Of a DNA stretch of 64,000 nucleotides, positions 20,347-29,125 are shown piece after piece. The DNA is from Pseudomonadota bacterium (GTDB lineage Bacteria; Pseudomonadota; Alphaproteobacteria; UBA1280; RI-95): positions 124,001 to 188,000 of the forward strand of contig WGLU01000002.1 in assembly GCA_016125375.1 (NCBI GenBank), written 5' to 3'. Every line of letters starts with the position of its first letter. Within the stretch, counting starts at the first letter, position 1. Position numbers and translations under genes: made by a program. The notes below the pieces were generated by a model, which saw nothing but the letters and a program-made list of their open reading frames with translations, made no database searches and had not been told where the DNA came from.

Positions 20347-22410
20347 ATGCGATTGACGGCGAGCGCCCTGACCATCAGCCTGTTCCTGAGTGCCACAACG
20401 GCACTGGCCAAGGACCAGCCGTTCCTGCTGACCGCCGACCAGATTACCTACGACAGCGAGCACAACACCGTTACCGCCGAAGGGCATATCGAGATTTTGT
20501 CCGAATACGGTGCCGTGCAGGCCAACAAGATTATCTACGACCAGACAGGCGACCTGCTGACTGCCGAAGGGGATGTGCTTTACCTGAACGAACAGGAAGT
20601 AGCGGTATTTGCCGACAGGCTGGAGCTGGAAGGCTCGCTGAAAGCCGGTGCGATTGATCAATTGCGCGTCCGTATGAAAAACAACGGGCCCGCACTGGTT
20701 GCAAAACGTGCCATCAAAACGGACGAGAATCATTACAAACTCGAAAGCGCCGCCTATTCGGCCTGTAAAGCCTGCGAGAATGGTGAAGGCCTGATGCCGT
20801 GGAAAATCCGCGCGGATGAGATTGCCTATGACGCGCAGGAAGAAGTGGTATCCTACAAAAACGCAGTACTGGATGTGTACGGCGTGCCTGTTGTCTGGGT
20901 ACCGGAGCTGAGCCACTCGGTTGCCAAGAAAAAGCCCCGCAGCGGTATGCTGCCGCCTCGTTTTGGCCGTTCCGGTTCCCGCGGGGAAGAGGTTACCCTC
21001 GCCTACTATAAAAAGGTGAACGAGAATCTGGATTACACCTTCCGGACCCGCGCCATGACCGAACGCGGCGTCCAGCTGGTGGCCGAAAACCGCTACGCCG
21101 GCAAACACGCGAGCGGAGAGTTCCGTGGCAGTATTATCGCCGATGATAACACCGACACGGTCCGCTCCCACGTAGACGGCTCGGGAGAGGTTGTCTTCCG
21201 CAAAGGTAACCGCGCAGGCCTGAGTGCACAGGTAGCCTCCGACGATACCTATTACGATGATTTTCTGGGCACCAACCCGTCGTACCTCAAGTCCAACGCC
21301 TATGCAGAGAGCGCAAGCCCGCTGCACTATGCGGCATTCAATAGTACGTTCTTTCAGGATACCCGCGACGGTCAGGACCCCGGCCAGACAGCGCAGCCGC
21401 TGGCGCAGGCGCAGGTGGAGCGCGTTTTTGTGCTGGATGACCGTGTGAGCCAGTTGAACCTGTCGGGTAACGTGCTGGCCCTGCACCGCGGCGAAGGCAT
21501 CAGCTCCCGCCGTATCGTCGTACAAGGCGCTTATAACAAGCCGTGGATGAGCGCCGACGGTGACCTGCTGGAGTTTACCACCAGCTTGCGCGGCGATATC
21601 TACAACGTGGACAGTACCAATAACGACGACATTATCGCCCGCGGTCTGCCCAGCATGTCCGTCACCTGGCAACGCCCGTACGTATCGGGCGGTGGCAACC
21701 ACACTGTTGTGCCGCAGGCCATGGTCATTGCAGCGCCACGCGGTGGCAACCCCAGCGAAATCCCGAACGAGGATTCGGTGGCTTACGAACTGGATTCCAC
21801 AAACCTGTTCGACGAAAGTCGTTTTGCTGGCTTTGACCGTATCGAAACCGGTAGCCGCTTCATTTACGGTCTGGATAACCAGTACGGCCCGGGCCGCGGC
21901 CACACCAAATACCGGCTGTTCATCGGCCAGAGCCTGCGCTTTGACGAGGACAGTTCACTGCCCTCACTGGGCGGAACGGAAACACGTGACTCCGACTGGG
22001 TTGGTTACACCAGCCTCAACCCCACGCCGTGGTTTGGCCTGAGCAGTCGTTTCCGTCTTGACAATGCTGACCTGACGGCCCGCCGGATGGACAATGCCCT
22101 GACATTGGGGGACATCAACCACTCCTACGCGACCATTACCTATACGTACCTGGATGGTGGCCCCGAGGAAGTAAGCGCCCGCAGCCGCCTGTACATGACC
22201 GAATATACGTACTTTGAATCCCAGGCCCGCCGCGACCTTGCCGACGATGGCCGCCTGCTGCTGGCCAGCGGGAATATCGTCTACGAGCACGAGTGCTACA
22301 AACTGTCCTTCACCGTCCGCCGCCGCGGTTTCAGTAACCGGAACGTGCCGCCGTCGACCGACTATCTGTTCAACATCGAGCTGCTCACGCTGGGCCGTAA
22401 TCTGGACTGA
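20347..22410 (+). CDS. lptD: LPS assembly outer membrane protein LptD
   Basis: Outer-membrane beta-barrel that inserts LPS into the outer leaflet with the lipoprotein LptE. 687 residues with a signal peptide (RLTASALTISLFLSATTALA), an N-terminal LptA-like jellyroll (LLTADQITYDSEHNTVTAEG) and a C-terminal barrel. The conserved segment AYSACKACENGEGLMPWKIR carries the cysteine pair seen in alphaproteobacterial LptD; another cysteine lies near the C-terminus (YEHECYKLSF), allowing the disulfide typical of mature LptD. Start at 20347 with AGCGG just ahead. Confidence 0.96.
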   Translation: MRLTASALTISLFLSATTALAKDQPFLLTADQITYDSEHNTVTAEGHIEILSEYGAVQANKIIYDQTGDLLTAEGDVLYLNEQEVAVFADRLELEGSLKAGAIDQLRVRMKNNGPALVAKRAIKTDENHYKLESAAYSACKACENGEGLMPWKIRADEIAYDAQEEVVSYKNAVLDVYGVPVVWVPELSHSVAKKKPRSGMLPPRFGRSGSRGEEVTLAYYKKVNENLDYTFRTRAMTERGVQLVAENRYAGKHASGEFRGSIIADDNTDTVRSHVDGSGEVVFRKGNRAGLSAQVASDDTYYDDFLGTNPSYLKSNAYAESASPLHYAAFNSTFFQDTRDGQDPGQTAQPLAQAQVERVFVLDDRVSQLNLSGNVLALHRGEGISSRRIVVQGAYNKPWMSADGDLLEFTTSLRGDIYNVDSTNNDDIIARGLPSMSVTWQRPYVSGGGNHTVVPQAMVIAAPRGGNPSEIPNEDSVAYELDSTNLFDESRFAGFDRIETGSRFIYGLDNQYGPGRGHTKYRLFIGQSLRFDEDSSLPSLGGTETRDSDWVGYTSLNPTPWFGLSSRFRLDNADLTARRMDNALTLGDINHSYATITYTYLDGGPEEVSARSRLYMTEYTYFESQARRDLADDGRLLLASGNIVYEHECYKLSFTVRRRGFSNRNVPPSTDYLFNIELLTLGRNLD

Positions 22411-22446
22411 TTGCACACGCCCGCTAAAAGAGGTAAAACAACCCCT

Positions 22447-23733
22447 ATGAAAAAGTTTATGCGCTTTCTGGTTCTTGTGCTGCTCTGCCTGAGCTGCGCC
22501 GCTTCCGTTGCCCGTGCAGCAACCGTTGACCGCATTGTGGCCGTTGTGAACGAAAATGTGATTACCCTGCAAGACCTCAATGCCCGCTTCGAGTTCATGA
22601 AAAAGAACCTCGGGCGGGAGCTGGACCGCGCCCATAACCGTGTACTGTTGGATCAGGCCCTGAACGCCCTGATTGAAGAGGAGCTCAACCGCCAGTTTGC
22701 CGCCGAGCAAGGCATCAAGGTGAATCAGAAGCAGGTCGATGAAGCGGTTATTGGTCTGGAGAAGCGTAACAAGCAGCCGGAAGGCAGCTTCCTGAGATTT
22801 GCGGGCGACCTGAAGGACACTGCGCTAGCACAGGTCAAGGACGAGATTATCCGCACCGAAATCGTCAAACAGTTTGTTATTCCGCGGATTACCGTCACCC
22901 CCGAAGAGGTGGATAACCTGATTAAGGGTATGTTGAATACTGGCCGCACAAGCGAGCGTGAAATCGCCCAGATTTTTGTCCCCGTTACCGATGAGTCGGA
23001 CGAGAACAGCGCCCGTGACACCATCCAGAGCATCTACCGCCAGCTGGCGCAGGGTGAAGGATTCGAGGCACTGGCCCGCACCTACTCCAAGGACAAGAGC
23101 GCTGCCGAAGGCGGCTACATCGGCTGGGTCAGCAGCGGCGAACTGCCACCAGTCATGGACGCGGCCGTCAGCAAGCTCGACAAAGGCGGCACCAGCGAGC
23201 CTGTGCGCGGCCCGTCCGGCTGGCACATCATGAAGGTGCTGGATACGCGGGAGACGACCCCGCCTGACCTGAGCGCCGTGGAGGAAGTCCGCCTCGTCCA
23301 GCTGCACAAAACCGTCAACCTGCAGGACAAACGCCCCAACAGCGAACAGATTGCCGATATCGTCAAAGAGTTCGAGGATGTGCGCAAAAAGACCCGCACC
23401 CTTGCAGCTTTCGAGGACGTTTTGAAAAGCCATAAGGATGACAAAGTCTACGGTGCCAGCGGTGATATGGGCTGGCTGTCCCTCAAAGATCTGCCGCAGG
23501 AGTTTCAGGACGCACTGAAAGGCCTGAAAAAAGGCCAGTTCAGCACTATTGTAGCCGGGGATAGCGGCGTGCACCTGTTCTATCTGGCCGACCGCCGTGA
23601 CCGCCCCAACAAAATGCTGGAAGCCTATCGCACCCGTGTGACCGACCGTCTGGTGGAATCCCGCGGCGACCGGTTAACCCGCCGGTTCCTGCGCGATCTG
23701 CGCCGTAAAGCGTATATCGACATCCGCCTGTAA
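22447..23733 (+). CDS. surA: Periplasmic chaperone and peptidyl-prolyl isomerase SurA
   Basis: Guides outer-membrane proteins, including LptD, across the periplasm. 428 residues with a signal peptide ending VARA. Core domain begins RIVAVVNENVITLQDLNARF. Two parvulin-type PPIase domains are visible: one around FEALARTYSKDKSAAEGGYI, with GPSGWHIMKVLD, and a second around YGASGDMGWLSLKDLPQEF, ending GVHLFYLADRR. It lies directly after lptD, and its stop overlaps the rsmA start (TAATG). The pdxA gene often found between surA and rsmA is absent. Confidence 0.96.
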   Translation: MKKFMRFLVLVLLCLSCAASVARAATVDRIVAVVNENVITLQDLNARFEFMKKNLGRELDRAHNRVLLDQALNALIEEELNRQFAAEQGIKVNQKQVDEAVIGLEKRNKQPEGSFLRFAGDLKDTALAQVKDEIIRTEIVKQFVIPRITVTPEEVDNLIKGMLNTGRTSEREIAQIFVPVTDESDENSARDTIQSIYRQLAQGEGFEALARTYSKDKSAAEGGYIGWVSSGELPPVMDAAVSKLDKGGTSEPVRGPSGWHIMKVLDTRETTPPDLSAVEEVRLVQLHKTVNLQDKRPNSEQIADIVKEFEDVRKKTRTLAAFEDVLKSHKDDKVYGASGDMGWLSLKDLPQEFQDALKGLKKGQFSTIVAGDSGVHLFYLADRRDRPNKMLEAYRTRVTDRLVESRGDRLTRRFLRDLRRKAYIDIRL

Positions 23734-24518
23734 TGACCGCCACACCTGCCGCGCGTAAAAGCCTTGGCCAGAACTATCTGGTCGACCCGCATTTCCGTCA
23801 GAAAATCACCAACGTCTGCAAGCCGCAGGCAGGCAAGCCGATTATCGAAATCGGCCCCGGCCCCGGCTCCCTGACCGAAGGTCTGCTGGCTGCCGGTGCC
23901 CATGTGATTGCGGTGGAGATGGATGAACGTTTTGTTCCTGTTCTTGAAGAACTGGCTGCCAAATATCCGCAGGGCAAGTTGACTCTCCGTCTGGGCGATG
24001 CGCTTAAAACGCCCCTGCATGAGCTGGCAGGCGAACCTGCACCACTGGTGGGCAACCTGCCCTACAACGTGGGCACCCAGATTGTGGTGAACGCCCTTGA
24101 CCACGGGTATGCGTTTCCGCATATGACCTTTTTGCTGCAAAAAGAGGTTGTGGGCCGTATCTGTGCCAGCGCAGGCGACGACGACTGGGGACGGCTGGGC
24201 GTGCTGTGCGACTTGCTGGCCAAACGGCAGAAGCTGTTTGATGTACCGGCCGGCGCCTTCCGCCCCATGCCAAAGGTTACCTCCAGCGTGGTGAGCCTTG
24301 TGCCCTTGAGCGCCCCGCGCCTTGATGTCGATCGCAAAAAGCTGGAAGAAATCACCCGCCGTGCCTTTGGGCAGCGCCGCAAGATGCTGCGCGCCAGCCT
24401 GAAAGGCCTGCTGAGCGAGGCCGACATCAGCGCCACCGGCATTGACCCGGCAGCCAGACCGGAAACACTGACGCTGGAAAGTTTTGCCCAACTTGCGGCA
24501 GCGGTAAAAAAACCTTGA
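23733..24518 (+). CDS. rsmA: 16S rRNA dimethyladenosine transferase RsmA (KsgA)
   Basis: Dimethylates two adjacent adenosines near the 3' end of 16S rRNA using S-adenosylmethionine, a late step in small-subunit assembly. 261 residues. Seen: KSLGQNYLVDPHF, SAM-binding IEIGPGPGSLTEGLLAAGA, acidic motif VEMDERF and catalytic NLPYNVGTQIV. The ATG shares one base with the surA stop. A weak hairpin (ACGCCCCTTTGGGCGCA, about 24522-24540) follows and may end the operon. Confidence 0.97.
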   Translation: MTATPAARKSLGQNYLVDPHFRQKITNVCKPQAGKPIIEIGPGPGSLTEGLLAAGAHVIAVEMDERFVPVLEELAAKYPQGKLTLRLGDALKTPLHELAGEPAPLVGNLPYNVGTQIVVNALDHGYAFPHMTFLLQKEVVGRICASAGDDDWGRLGVLCDLLAKRQKLFDVPAGAFRPMPKVTSSVVSLVPLSAPRLDVDRKKLEEITRRAFGQRRKMLRASLKGLLSEADISATGIDPAARPETLTLESFAQLAAAVKKP

Positions 24519-24595
24519 CCCGCACGCCCCTTTGGGCGCATTTCTAGGTCATATCCTTCTCCCTTTTCACGCTCAAGATCACAAGGATCACCTTC

Positions 24596-24883
24596 ATGAT
24601 TCTGCTCGGGTTCTGCCTGCTGCTGATGATCGGCAGCCAGCTGGGTTTCGGCGGCTATGCGGGTTACAGCGCCTTCACGTGGGCTTTTGCCGCCATTGGC
24701 GGCGGTGCCGGCGGCTGGGTGCTGGGGATTCTGGCGGGCATCGTTGCCTATGCGGTCATCGGCATGATTGCCGGCTACATCGCGGGCTGGATTTCCATCC
24801 TGCTGGGCCAGATGTTCGGCTATTCCAGCTGTTCGTTCTCCGTCAGCTTCCCGCTGGGGGCAAACATCCGCTTCTCCTCGTAA
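24596..24883 (+). CDS. Small Gly/Ala-rich membrane protein, 95 residues
   Basis: I do not recognise the family. Nearly the whole protein is hydrophobic and glycine-rich, with about three membrane segments (around 2-18, 25-45 and 46-73); the C-terminus YSSCSFSVSFPLGANIRFSS is polar. Small residues in GG and AG steps suggest tight helix packing. The start at 24596 follows AAGGATCACCTTC. It is monocistronic between rsmA and the convergent gmk, with a shared terminator, and its codons are mostly G/C-ending (GGC, GCC, CTG, ATC). One of the inserted single genes discussed in the findings. Confidence 0.7.
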   Translation: MILLGFCLLLMIGSQLGFGGYAGYSAFTWAFAAIGGGAGGWVLGILAGIVAYAVIGMIAGYIAGWISILLGQMFGYSSCSFSVSFPLGANIRFSS

Positions 24884-24888
24884 ACGGT

Positions 24889-24916
24889 AAAGCCGCCCTG
24901 ACGGGCGGCTTTTTTA
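24889..24916. terminator. Bidirectional terminator between the small membrane gene and gmk
   Basis: 10-bp stem AAAGCCGCCC / GGGCGGCTTT (24889-24898 with 24903-24912), loop TGAC, T-run on the plus strand. On the minus strand TTTACCGTTT follows the stem, so it can also end the leftward acpP-fabF-mltG-gmk unit. Confidence 0.85.
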
Positions 24917-25597
24917 TTTGAGCAAATTATTCACAAACCCGTCCAGCCACGGCTGGCGGTGGCGGCGCAGACGCTCGGCCCGCAGGATACGGTTCATCCG
25001 TCGCAGCACACTGCCCAGATCGTCGTTCACGACAACGTAGTCGTATTCATGGTAGTGGGAAATATCCACCTTGCCCTGCTCCAGACGGCGCTTAATCACG
25101 TCGTCGGTTTCCGTCCCACGTTTGCGCAGGCGTTTTTCGAGCTCTTTCATGGAGGGGGGCAGCAGAAAGACTTTGACCACATCGTCCGGCATGGCTTTGC
25201 TCAGTTTACGTGCGCCGTTCCAGTCGATAACAAACAGGACGTCGATACCTTTGGAGAGTTTTTCTTCCACCGGTCCGCGGGGGATACCATACCAATTGCC
25301 CACAAAGTCGTTGGTTTCCAGAAAGTAGTTCTGGGAGCGTTTGGCCAGGAAGTCATCCTTGTCCATGAAGTAGTAGTCCACGCCGTCTTCCTCACCCGCG
25401 CGCATGCCGCGTGTGGTTGCGGTGATACAACGGGAGATGTAGGGGTCTTCCTCGTCCAGCAGGGCCGCGATGGTATCCTTGCCGCCACCCGAGGGGCCGG
25501 AGATAACCAGCATCAACCCGCGCTGGCGGTGTTCGTGACTGAGCTTCAACTCAAAGGCGGACAGCCAGTTTTCCACTTCATTGGCGTGCGTCGTCAT
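24914..25597 (-). CDS. gmk: Guanylate kinase Gmk
   Basis: Phosphorylates GMP to GDP with ATP. 227 residues, with about 25 extra residues before the P-loop. Seen: P-loop GPSGGGKDT, GMP-binding region ATTRGMRAGEEDGVDYYFMD, YGIPRGPVEEKLSKG, VLFVIDWNGARKL and a C-terminal lid with RLRKRGTETDDVIKRRLEQ. The Walker A Ser/Thr is replaced by Asp (GKD instead of GKS/T); I recall GKD in PhnN and some divergent Gmk proteins. Context (mltG upstream, fab cluster) and the GMP-binding motifs support Gmk rather than PhnN. It follows mltG by 12 bases. Confidence 0.92.
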   Translation of the reverse strand: MTTHANEVENWLSAFELKLSHEHRQRGLMLVISGPSGGGKDTIAALLDEEDPYISRCITATTRGMRAGEEDGVDYYFMDKDDFLAKRSQNYFLETNDFVGNWYGIPRGPVEEKLSKGIDVLFVIDWNGARKLSKAMPDDVVKVFLLPPSMKELEKRLRKRGTETDDVIKRRLEQGKVDISHYHEYDYVVVNDDLGSVLRRMNRILRAERLRRHRQPWLDGFVNNLLK

Positions 25598-25609
25598 CGG
25601 TTTCTTCCC

Positions 25610-26596
25610 TTACTTCTCTGCGTTCTTCAGCAGCTCTTTTTGTTTTCTCAGAAAGTCTTGCACATTTTTGCGGTGCTCTTCGTATGTTTTTGCAAACAGG
25701 TGACCGCCGTTCCCGTCGGCAACAAAAAACAGATACTCCGTCTGTGCGGGCTGCGCCGCAGCCTGTATGGATGCGCGGCCCGGGTTGCAGATTGGTCCCG
25801 GCGGCAGGCCCTTATGGACGTAGGTATTGTAGGCATGATCTTCTTTCAGATGGGCGTTGGTAATATCACCCGTGTAGCCGCTTGCGCCATAAATCACGGT
25901 AGGGTCGGCCTGTAGTTTCATGCCCTTTTTCAGGCGGTTCACGTAAACGCTGGCCACAATATCGCGCTCTTCGTCGCGGGCCGTTTCCTTCTCGACAATA
26001 GAAGCGAGCACCAGCAAGTCATGCGGGTTTTCAAGCGGCAGGTCCGGTGCGCGCAGCTCCCATGCTGCATTGACGGTATCCGTCATGGCAACAGCCATCC
26101 GGCGCATCATTTCCGTCACTTTGTCCCCATAACGGAACGCGTAGGTATCCGGCAGCAGTGCACCTTCGTCAAAAGCCAGCGGCGGGCCGAAAAGACCGTC
26201 CGTCGTCATCAGGCGCTGGGTGACTTCCGCAACGGTGAGACCTTCCGGCAGGGTGACAGTACGGTGCAGCACATCCCCGCCGCTGATTTTGGTAATCGCC
26301 TCGCGGATGGAGATGCCCGGGTCAAAGCTGTACTCACCAGCCTGCAGAGTACGATCTGCAAACGTGGCGCGTACGCCGATACGGAACTTGAGGGGGCTGT
26401 TGATAACGCCGGCGTCCTGCAGTTGCTTGGCAATCGCCCCGACGCTGGCGCCTTTTGGAATAATCACCGACACAGGCTCTTCCAATGGGCCCTTTTGACC
26501 CAGCGAGCCGATAAACAGGGCAAACGCCGTCCAGCAAACAGTTGCCGCCACAATGAAAGTTATCAGACTCTTGATGACGGTTTTGTTGCTGGCCAT
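25610..26596 (-). CDS. mltG: Endolytic peptidoglycan transglycosylase MltG
   Basis: Membrane-anchored lytic transglycosylase that cuts nascent glycan strands and sets strand length. 328 residues: N-terminal membrane helix (SLITFIVAATVCWTAFALFI), a LysM-like segment (VIIPKGASVGAIAKQL), then the YceG domain with LASIVEKETARDEER, in which the first Glu is catalytic, and LQADPTVIYG, GLPPGPICNPGRASI and a terminal YLFFVADGNGGHLF. It follows fabF with a 3-base gap, the standard alphaproteobacterial place. Confidence 0.96.
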   Translation of the reverse strand: MASNKTVIKSLITFIVAATVCWTAFALFIGSLGQKGPLEEPVSVIIPKGASVGAIAKQLQDAGVINSPLKFRIGVRATFADRTLQAGEYSFDPGISIREAITKISGGDVLHRTVTLPEGLTVAEVTQRLMTTDGLFGPPLAFDEGALLPDTYAFRYGDKVTEMMRRMAVAMTDTVNAAWELRAPDLPLENPHDLLVLASIVEKETARDEERDIVASVYVNRLKKGMKLQADPTVIYGASGYTGDITNAHLKEDHAYNTYVHKGLPPGPICNPGRASIQAAAQPAQTEYLFFVADGNGGHLFAKTYEEHRKNVQDFLRKQKELLKNAEK

Positions 26597-26599
26597 GGT

Positions 26600-27832
26600 T
26601 TAAACCTCCTTGAATACCAGTGATGCGTTGGTGCCGCCGAAACCGAAGGAATTGTTCAGCGCCACCTTGACCTTAAGGTCACGCCCCGTGTGGGGGATGT
26701 AGTCCAGACGGCAGTTATCGGACGGTGTGGCAAGGTTAATGGTTGGTGGTACATGACCGGTGCGGATGGCCTGAATGCAGACGATACTCTCCAGCGCACC
26801 AGCGGCACCCAGCAGGTGGCCCGTCATGGACTTGGTGGAGGACACCGCAATTTTGCCGCCGAAGGTGGCCTCAATCGCGCCGGACTCGATCTCGTCCCCG
26901 GCGGGGGTGGATGTGGCGTGGGCGTTAACATACTGCACGCCGGACGCGGCAACACCTGCATCTGCCAGTGCCATTGCCATAGCGCGCTTGGCGCCATTAC
27001 CGTCAGGTGCGGGCGACGTCATGTGATAGCCGTCACCGGACAGGCCGTAACCTGCAACTTCCGCATAAATCGTCGCACTACGGGCCTTGGCGTGTTCGTA
27101 CTCTTCCAGAATCAGGGTTGCGGCACCCTCGCCCATAACAAAGCCGTCACGGTCCTTGTCAAAAGGGCGTGAGGCGGCGGCAGGATTATCATTGTACCCG
27201 GTAGACAGGGCTCGGGAGGCAGCAAAACCGCCAACGGCCAACGGGCAGACGGCACTTTCGGCACCGCCGGCTACCATCACATCCGCAATACCGCGGCGAA
27301 TCATCTCAGCCGCATCGCCCACTGCGTGCGCAGACGTTGCACAGGCCGACACCGTACTGGTGTTGGGACCACGGAAACCGTACCGGATGCTCACATGGCC
27401 CGGCAGCAGGTTAATCAGGATGGAGGGAATAAAGAATGGCGAGATACGACGCGGACCGCGTTCCTTGAGGGTCGTGTAAGCCTCTTCAATTGCAGGCAGG
27501 CCGCCGATACCGGAGCCGAGCAACACACCGATGCGGTCTTTCATCGCTTCCGGTGCTTCTTCCAGGCCGGCCATCTTAAGGGCTTCGGCCGTTGCGGCCA
27601 TCCCGTACTGGATGAATACGTCCATCTTTTTCTGGTCTTTAACGTTGACCCAGTCGTCTACATTAAAGTCCGGCACTTCGGCGGCAATACGGCAGGCGTA
27701 GTCCGACGTATCGAAACGGGTAATGGCCCGCACACCGGAGCGGCCATTCATCAGCCCATCCCATGTTTTGGCCAGACCCGTCCCAAGTGGGGAAACAACC
27801 CCCATACCTGTAACGACAACGCGACGACGCAT
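26600..27832 (-). CDS. fabF: 3-oxoacyl-ACP synthase II FabF
   Basis: Elongating condensing enzyme of type II fatty acid synthesis, joining malonyl-ACP to acyl-ACP. 410 residues. Catalytic triad visible: Cys in TVSACATSAHAVGDA, His in NAHATSTPAGD and His in TKSMTGHLLGAAGALE. The N-terminus RRRVVVTGMGVVSPLGTG is canonical. It lies downstream of acpP with a hairpin in the gap that may tune the ratio of acpP to fabF transcript. Confidence 0.98.
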   Translation of the reverse strand: MRRRVVVTGMGVVSPLGTGLAKTWDGLMNGRSGVRAITRFDTSDYACRIAAEVPDFNVDDWVNVKDQKKMDVFIQYGMAATAEALKMAGLEEAPEAMKDRIGVLLGSGIGGLPAIEEAYTTLKERGPRRISPFFIPSILINLLPGHVSIRYGFRGPNTSTVSACATSAHAVGDAAEMIRRGIADVMVAGGAESAVCPLAVGGFAASRALSTGYNDNPAAASRPFDKDRDGFVMGEGAATLILEEYEHAKARSATIYAEVAGYGLSGDGYHMTSPAPDGNGAKRAMAMALADAGVAASGVQYVNAHATSTPAGDEIESGAIEATFGGKIAVSSTKSMTGHLLGAAGALESIVCIQAIRTGHVPPTINLATPSDNCRLDYIPHTGRDLKVKVALNNSFGFGGTNASLVFKEV

Positions 27833-27856
27833 ATTCCCTATCTCCTGAAAAAGACG

Positions 27857-27900
27857 CCGACGCCCGCAGTCTGATGGGTATCAGGCCGGCGGGCGTCGTG
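27857..27900 (-). promoter_or_regulatory. Hairpin between acpP and fabF, possible attenuator
   Basis: Arms CGACGCCCGC (27859-27868) and GCGGGCGTCG pair around an inner CTGAT...ATCAG stem. On the minus strand, a few bases beyond the hairpin, comes CTTTTT followed by the fabF ribosome site region. It looks like a partial terminator that would let acpP be expressed above fabF. The role is inferred. Confidence 0.5.
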
Positions 27901-27939
27901 TACTCGAGTCGCTTAAAATAACTTTAAGCGGCAGACGAC

Positions 27940-28182
27940 TTACGCAGCGGAAGCGTGGTCGCTGATGTATTTTACAGCCTGGTCAACGCTGGTGATCTGC
28001 TCGGCTTCCTCGTCGGGGATTTCGATCCCGAACTCTTCTTCAAAAGCCATAACCAGTTCAACCTGATCCAGAGAATCCGCACCGAGATCGTCTACAAAGC
28101 TGGAGGTGTTGCCGACTTTACCTTCGTCTACACCCAGTTGCTCGATAACAATCTTCTTCACACGCGCAGCGACATCGCTCAT
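27940..28182 (-). CDS. acpP: Acyl carrier protein AcpP
   Basis: Carries growing acyl chains on a 4'-phosphopantetheine arm. 80 residues, very acidic. The attachment site is the Ser in the canonical motif [20 protein letters not shown]. The start is the ATG at 28182 ([20 protein letters not shown]); an upstream in-frame ATG would add only a basic tail. A promoter candidate lies at 28264-28292. In alphaproteobacteria acpP normally follows fabG directly; here a roughly 1-kb stretch with two small genes intervenes. Confidence 0.98.
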   Translation of the reverse strand: MSDVAARVKKIVIEQLGVDEGKVGNTSSFVDDLGADSLDQVELVMAFEEEFGIEIPDEEAEQITSVDQAVKYISDHASAA

Positions 28183-28263
28183 TTGCTTCAAACCTTTTCG
28201 CTTGTGGAGTTTTTCCATATAAAGCCCGCGGCGCGCGCGGCACTTTGCTTTTTAATCTTGGTC

Positions 28264-28292
28264 ATACTAACCAAGCGCTAGATTTAACACAA
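28264..28292 (-). promoter_or_regulatory. Candidate promoter of acpP
   Basis: On the minus strand: TTGTGT (28292-28287), 17-base spacer, TAGTAT (28269-28264). Leader of about 75 bases to the acpP start. Confidence 0.5.
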
Positions 28293-28436
28293 GCGCCTGA
28301 ATTGGCAAGACCTAATTTTACGCTGCCGTAAAACAATCCTCCAGCGTTGACAGAGCGCCTGTTCTTCGGGCATCTATAGGCCGTTTGACCTTTATCTTTT
28401 CTTTCCTTTTCCGGCCCAGAAAAAACGGAGCCTCTT

Positions 28437-28895
28437 ATGCTCGGTCGTATCGTCACCCTGCTTGCGCAGTTCCCTTTCGAGGGTCTCCGCCTGCGCAACT
28501 GGCGGGCCAATAAGCCAACAACCTTCGGCAGCACCTTGTGGGTGGACAGCACCTACAACGGCAAGGCCGACACCCTGACCTGCCAAGTCTATGACCGCGG
28601 GTGCGTCAAACCCAATATTGTGGTTATCGACGCCAACAACTCCCGCTGGGACTATCTGCACCCGACCCGCAAACCGGTGTTCGGACAGACCGTGGACGTC
28701 AGCGGCTGCCATGCCACCATCAGCATCCCATCCGGCTACCGGCTGGTGCGCGCGGTTTTTACCGCCCATCCCCTGAACGGTGGTCAGATGCGTGTCCAGC
28801 TCCTTGCGCGTGACTTTTTCGGCAAGGAAGCGACCTGCGAGCTGACACTGCGGACCCGCCTTATCAGCGACCCTGACCCGGATTTCACGGTATAG
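28437..28895 (+). CDS. Unknown protein inserted in the fab cluster, 152 residues
   Basis: I do not recognise the family. The start at 28437 follows GGAG at 28427-28430. There is no signal peptide or membrane helix. It has four cysteines and strand-like patterns (STLWVDSTYNGKADTLTCQV, GQTVDVSGCHATISI, MRVQLLARDFFGKEATCELT), suggesting a small beta-sandwich. It runs opposite to the fab genes, carries its own terminator, and separates fabG from acpP. Codon use is largely G/C-ending (25 of 30 codons in the stretch after codon 31). Confidence 0.72.
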   Translation: MLGRIVTLLAQFPFEGLRLRNWRANKPTTFGSTLWVDSTYNGKADTLTCQVYDRGCVKPNIVVIDANNSRWDYLHPTRKPVFGQTVDVSGCHATISIPSGYRLVRAVFTAHPLNGGQMRVQLLARDFFGKEATCELTLRTRLISDPDPDFTV

Positions 28896-28902
28896 AACGA
28901 CG

Positions 28903-28930
28903 AAGCCCCCGCCATGCGGGGGCTTTTTTA
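28903..28930 (+). terminator. Terminator of the 28437 gene
   Basis: Stem AAGCCCCCGC / GCGGGGGCTT (28903-28912 with 28916-28925), three-base loop, then a T-run. It may also act weakly on leftward transcripts from the small gene at 28944. Confidence 0.88.
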
Positions 28931-28943
28931 TTCATGTGTTACC

Positions 28944-29048
28944 TTATCCGGCCATTTTGCTTGCCAGATAGAGAGCGGCCACAAAAAAGACAAACGCCTC
29001 TAGCACACCGCCGATGAATCCTTTTTTACCACCGGATTTACCTGCCAT
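28944..29048 (-). CDS. 34-residue single-helix membrane peptide
   Basis: A short gene easily missed. ATG at 29048, stop TAA at 28944-28946, preceded by a near-perfect Shine-Dalgarno sequence AAGGAGG with 8-base spacing. The peptide starts MAGKSGGKKGF (basic, glycine-rich), continues with one hydrophobic helix of about 18 residues (GGVLEAFVFFVAALYLA) and ends SKMAG. That is the layout of a small inner-membrane regulatory or stress peptide; no toxin family is recognised. A single Glu sits inside the helix. It lies between the fabG terminator and the 28437 gene, with no partner gene overlapping it. Confidence 0.65.
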   Translation of the reverse strand: MAGKSGGKKGFIGGVLEAFVFFVAALYLASKMAG

Positions 29049-29125
29049 GACGATGACCTCCTTCTGCATATATATCTTGAAAGGAATAGATAACGCAGCC
29101 TGCGTAAAAATCAAGGCCGCAACTC

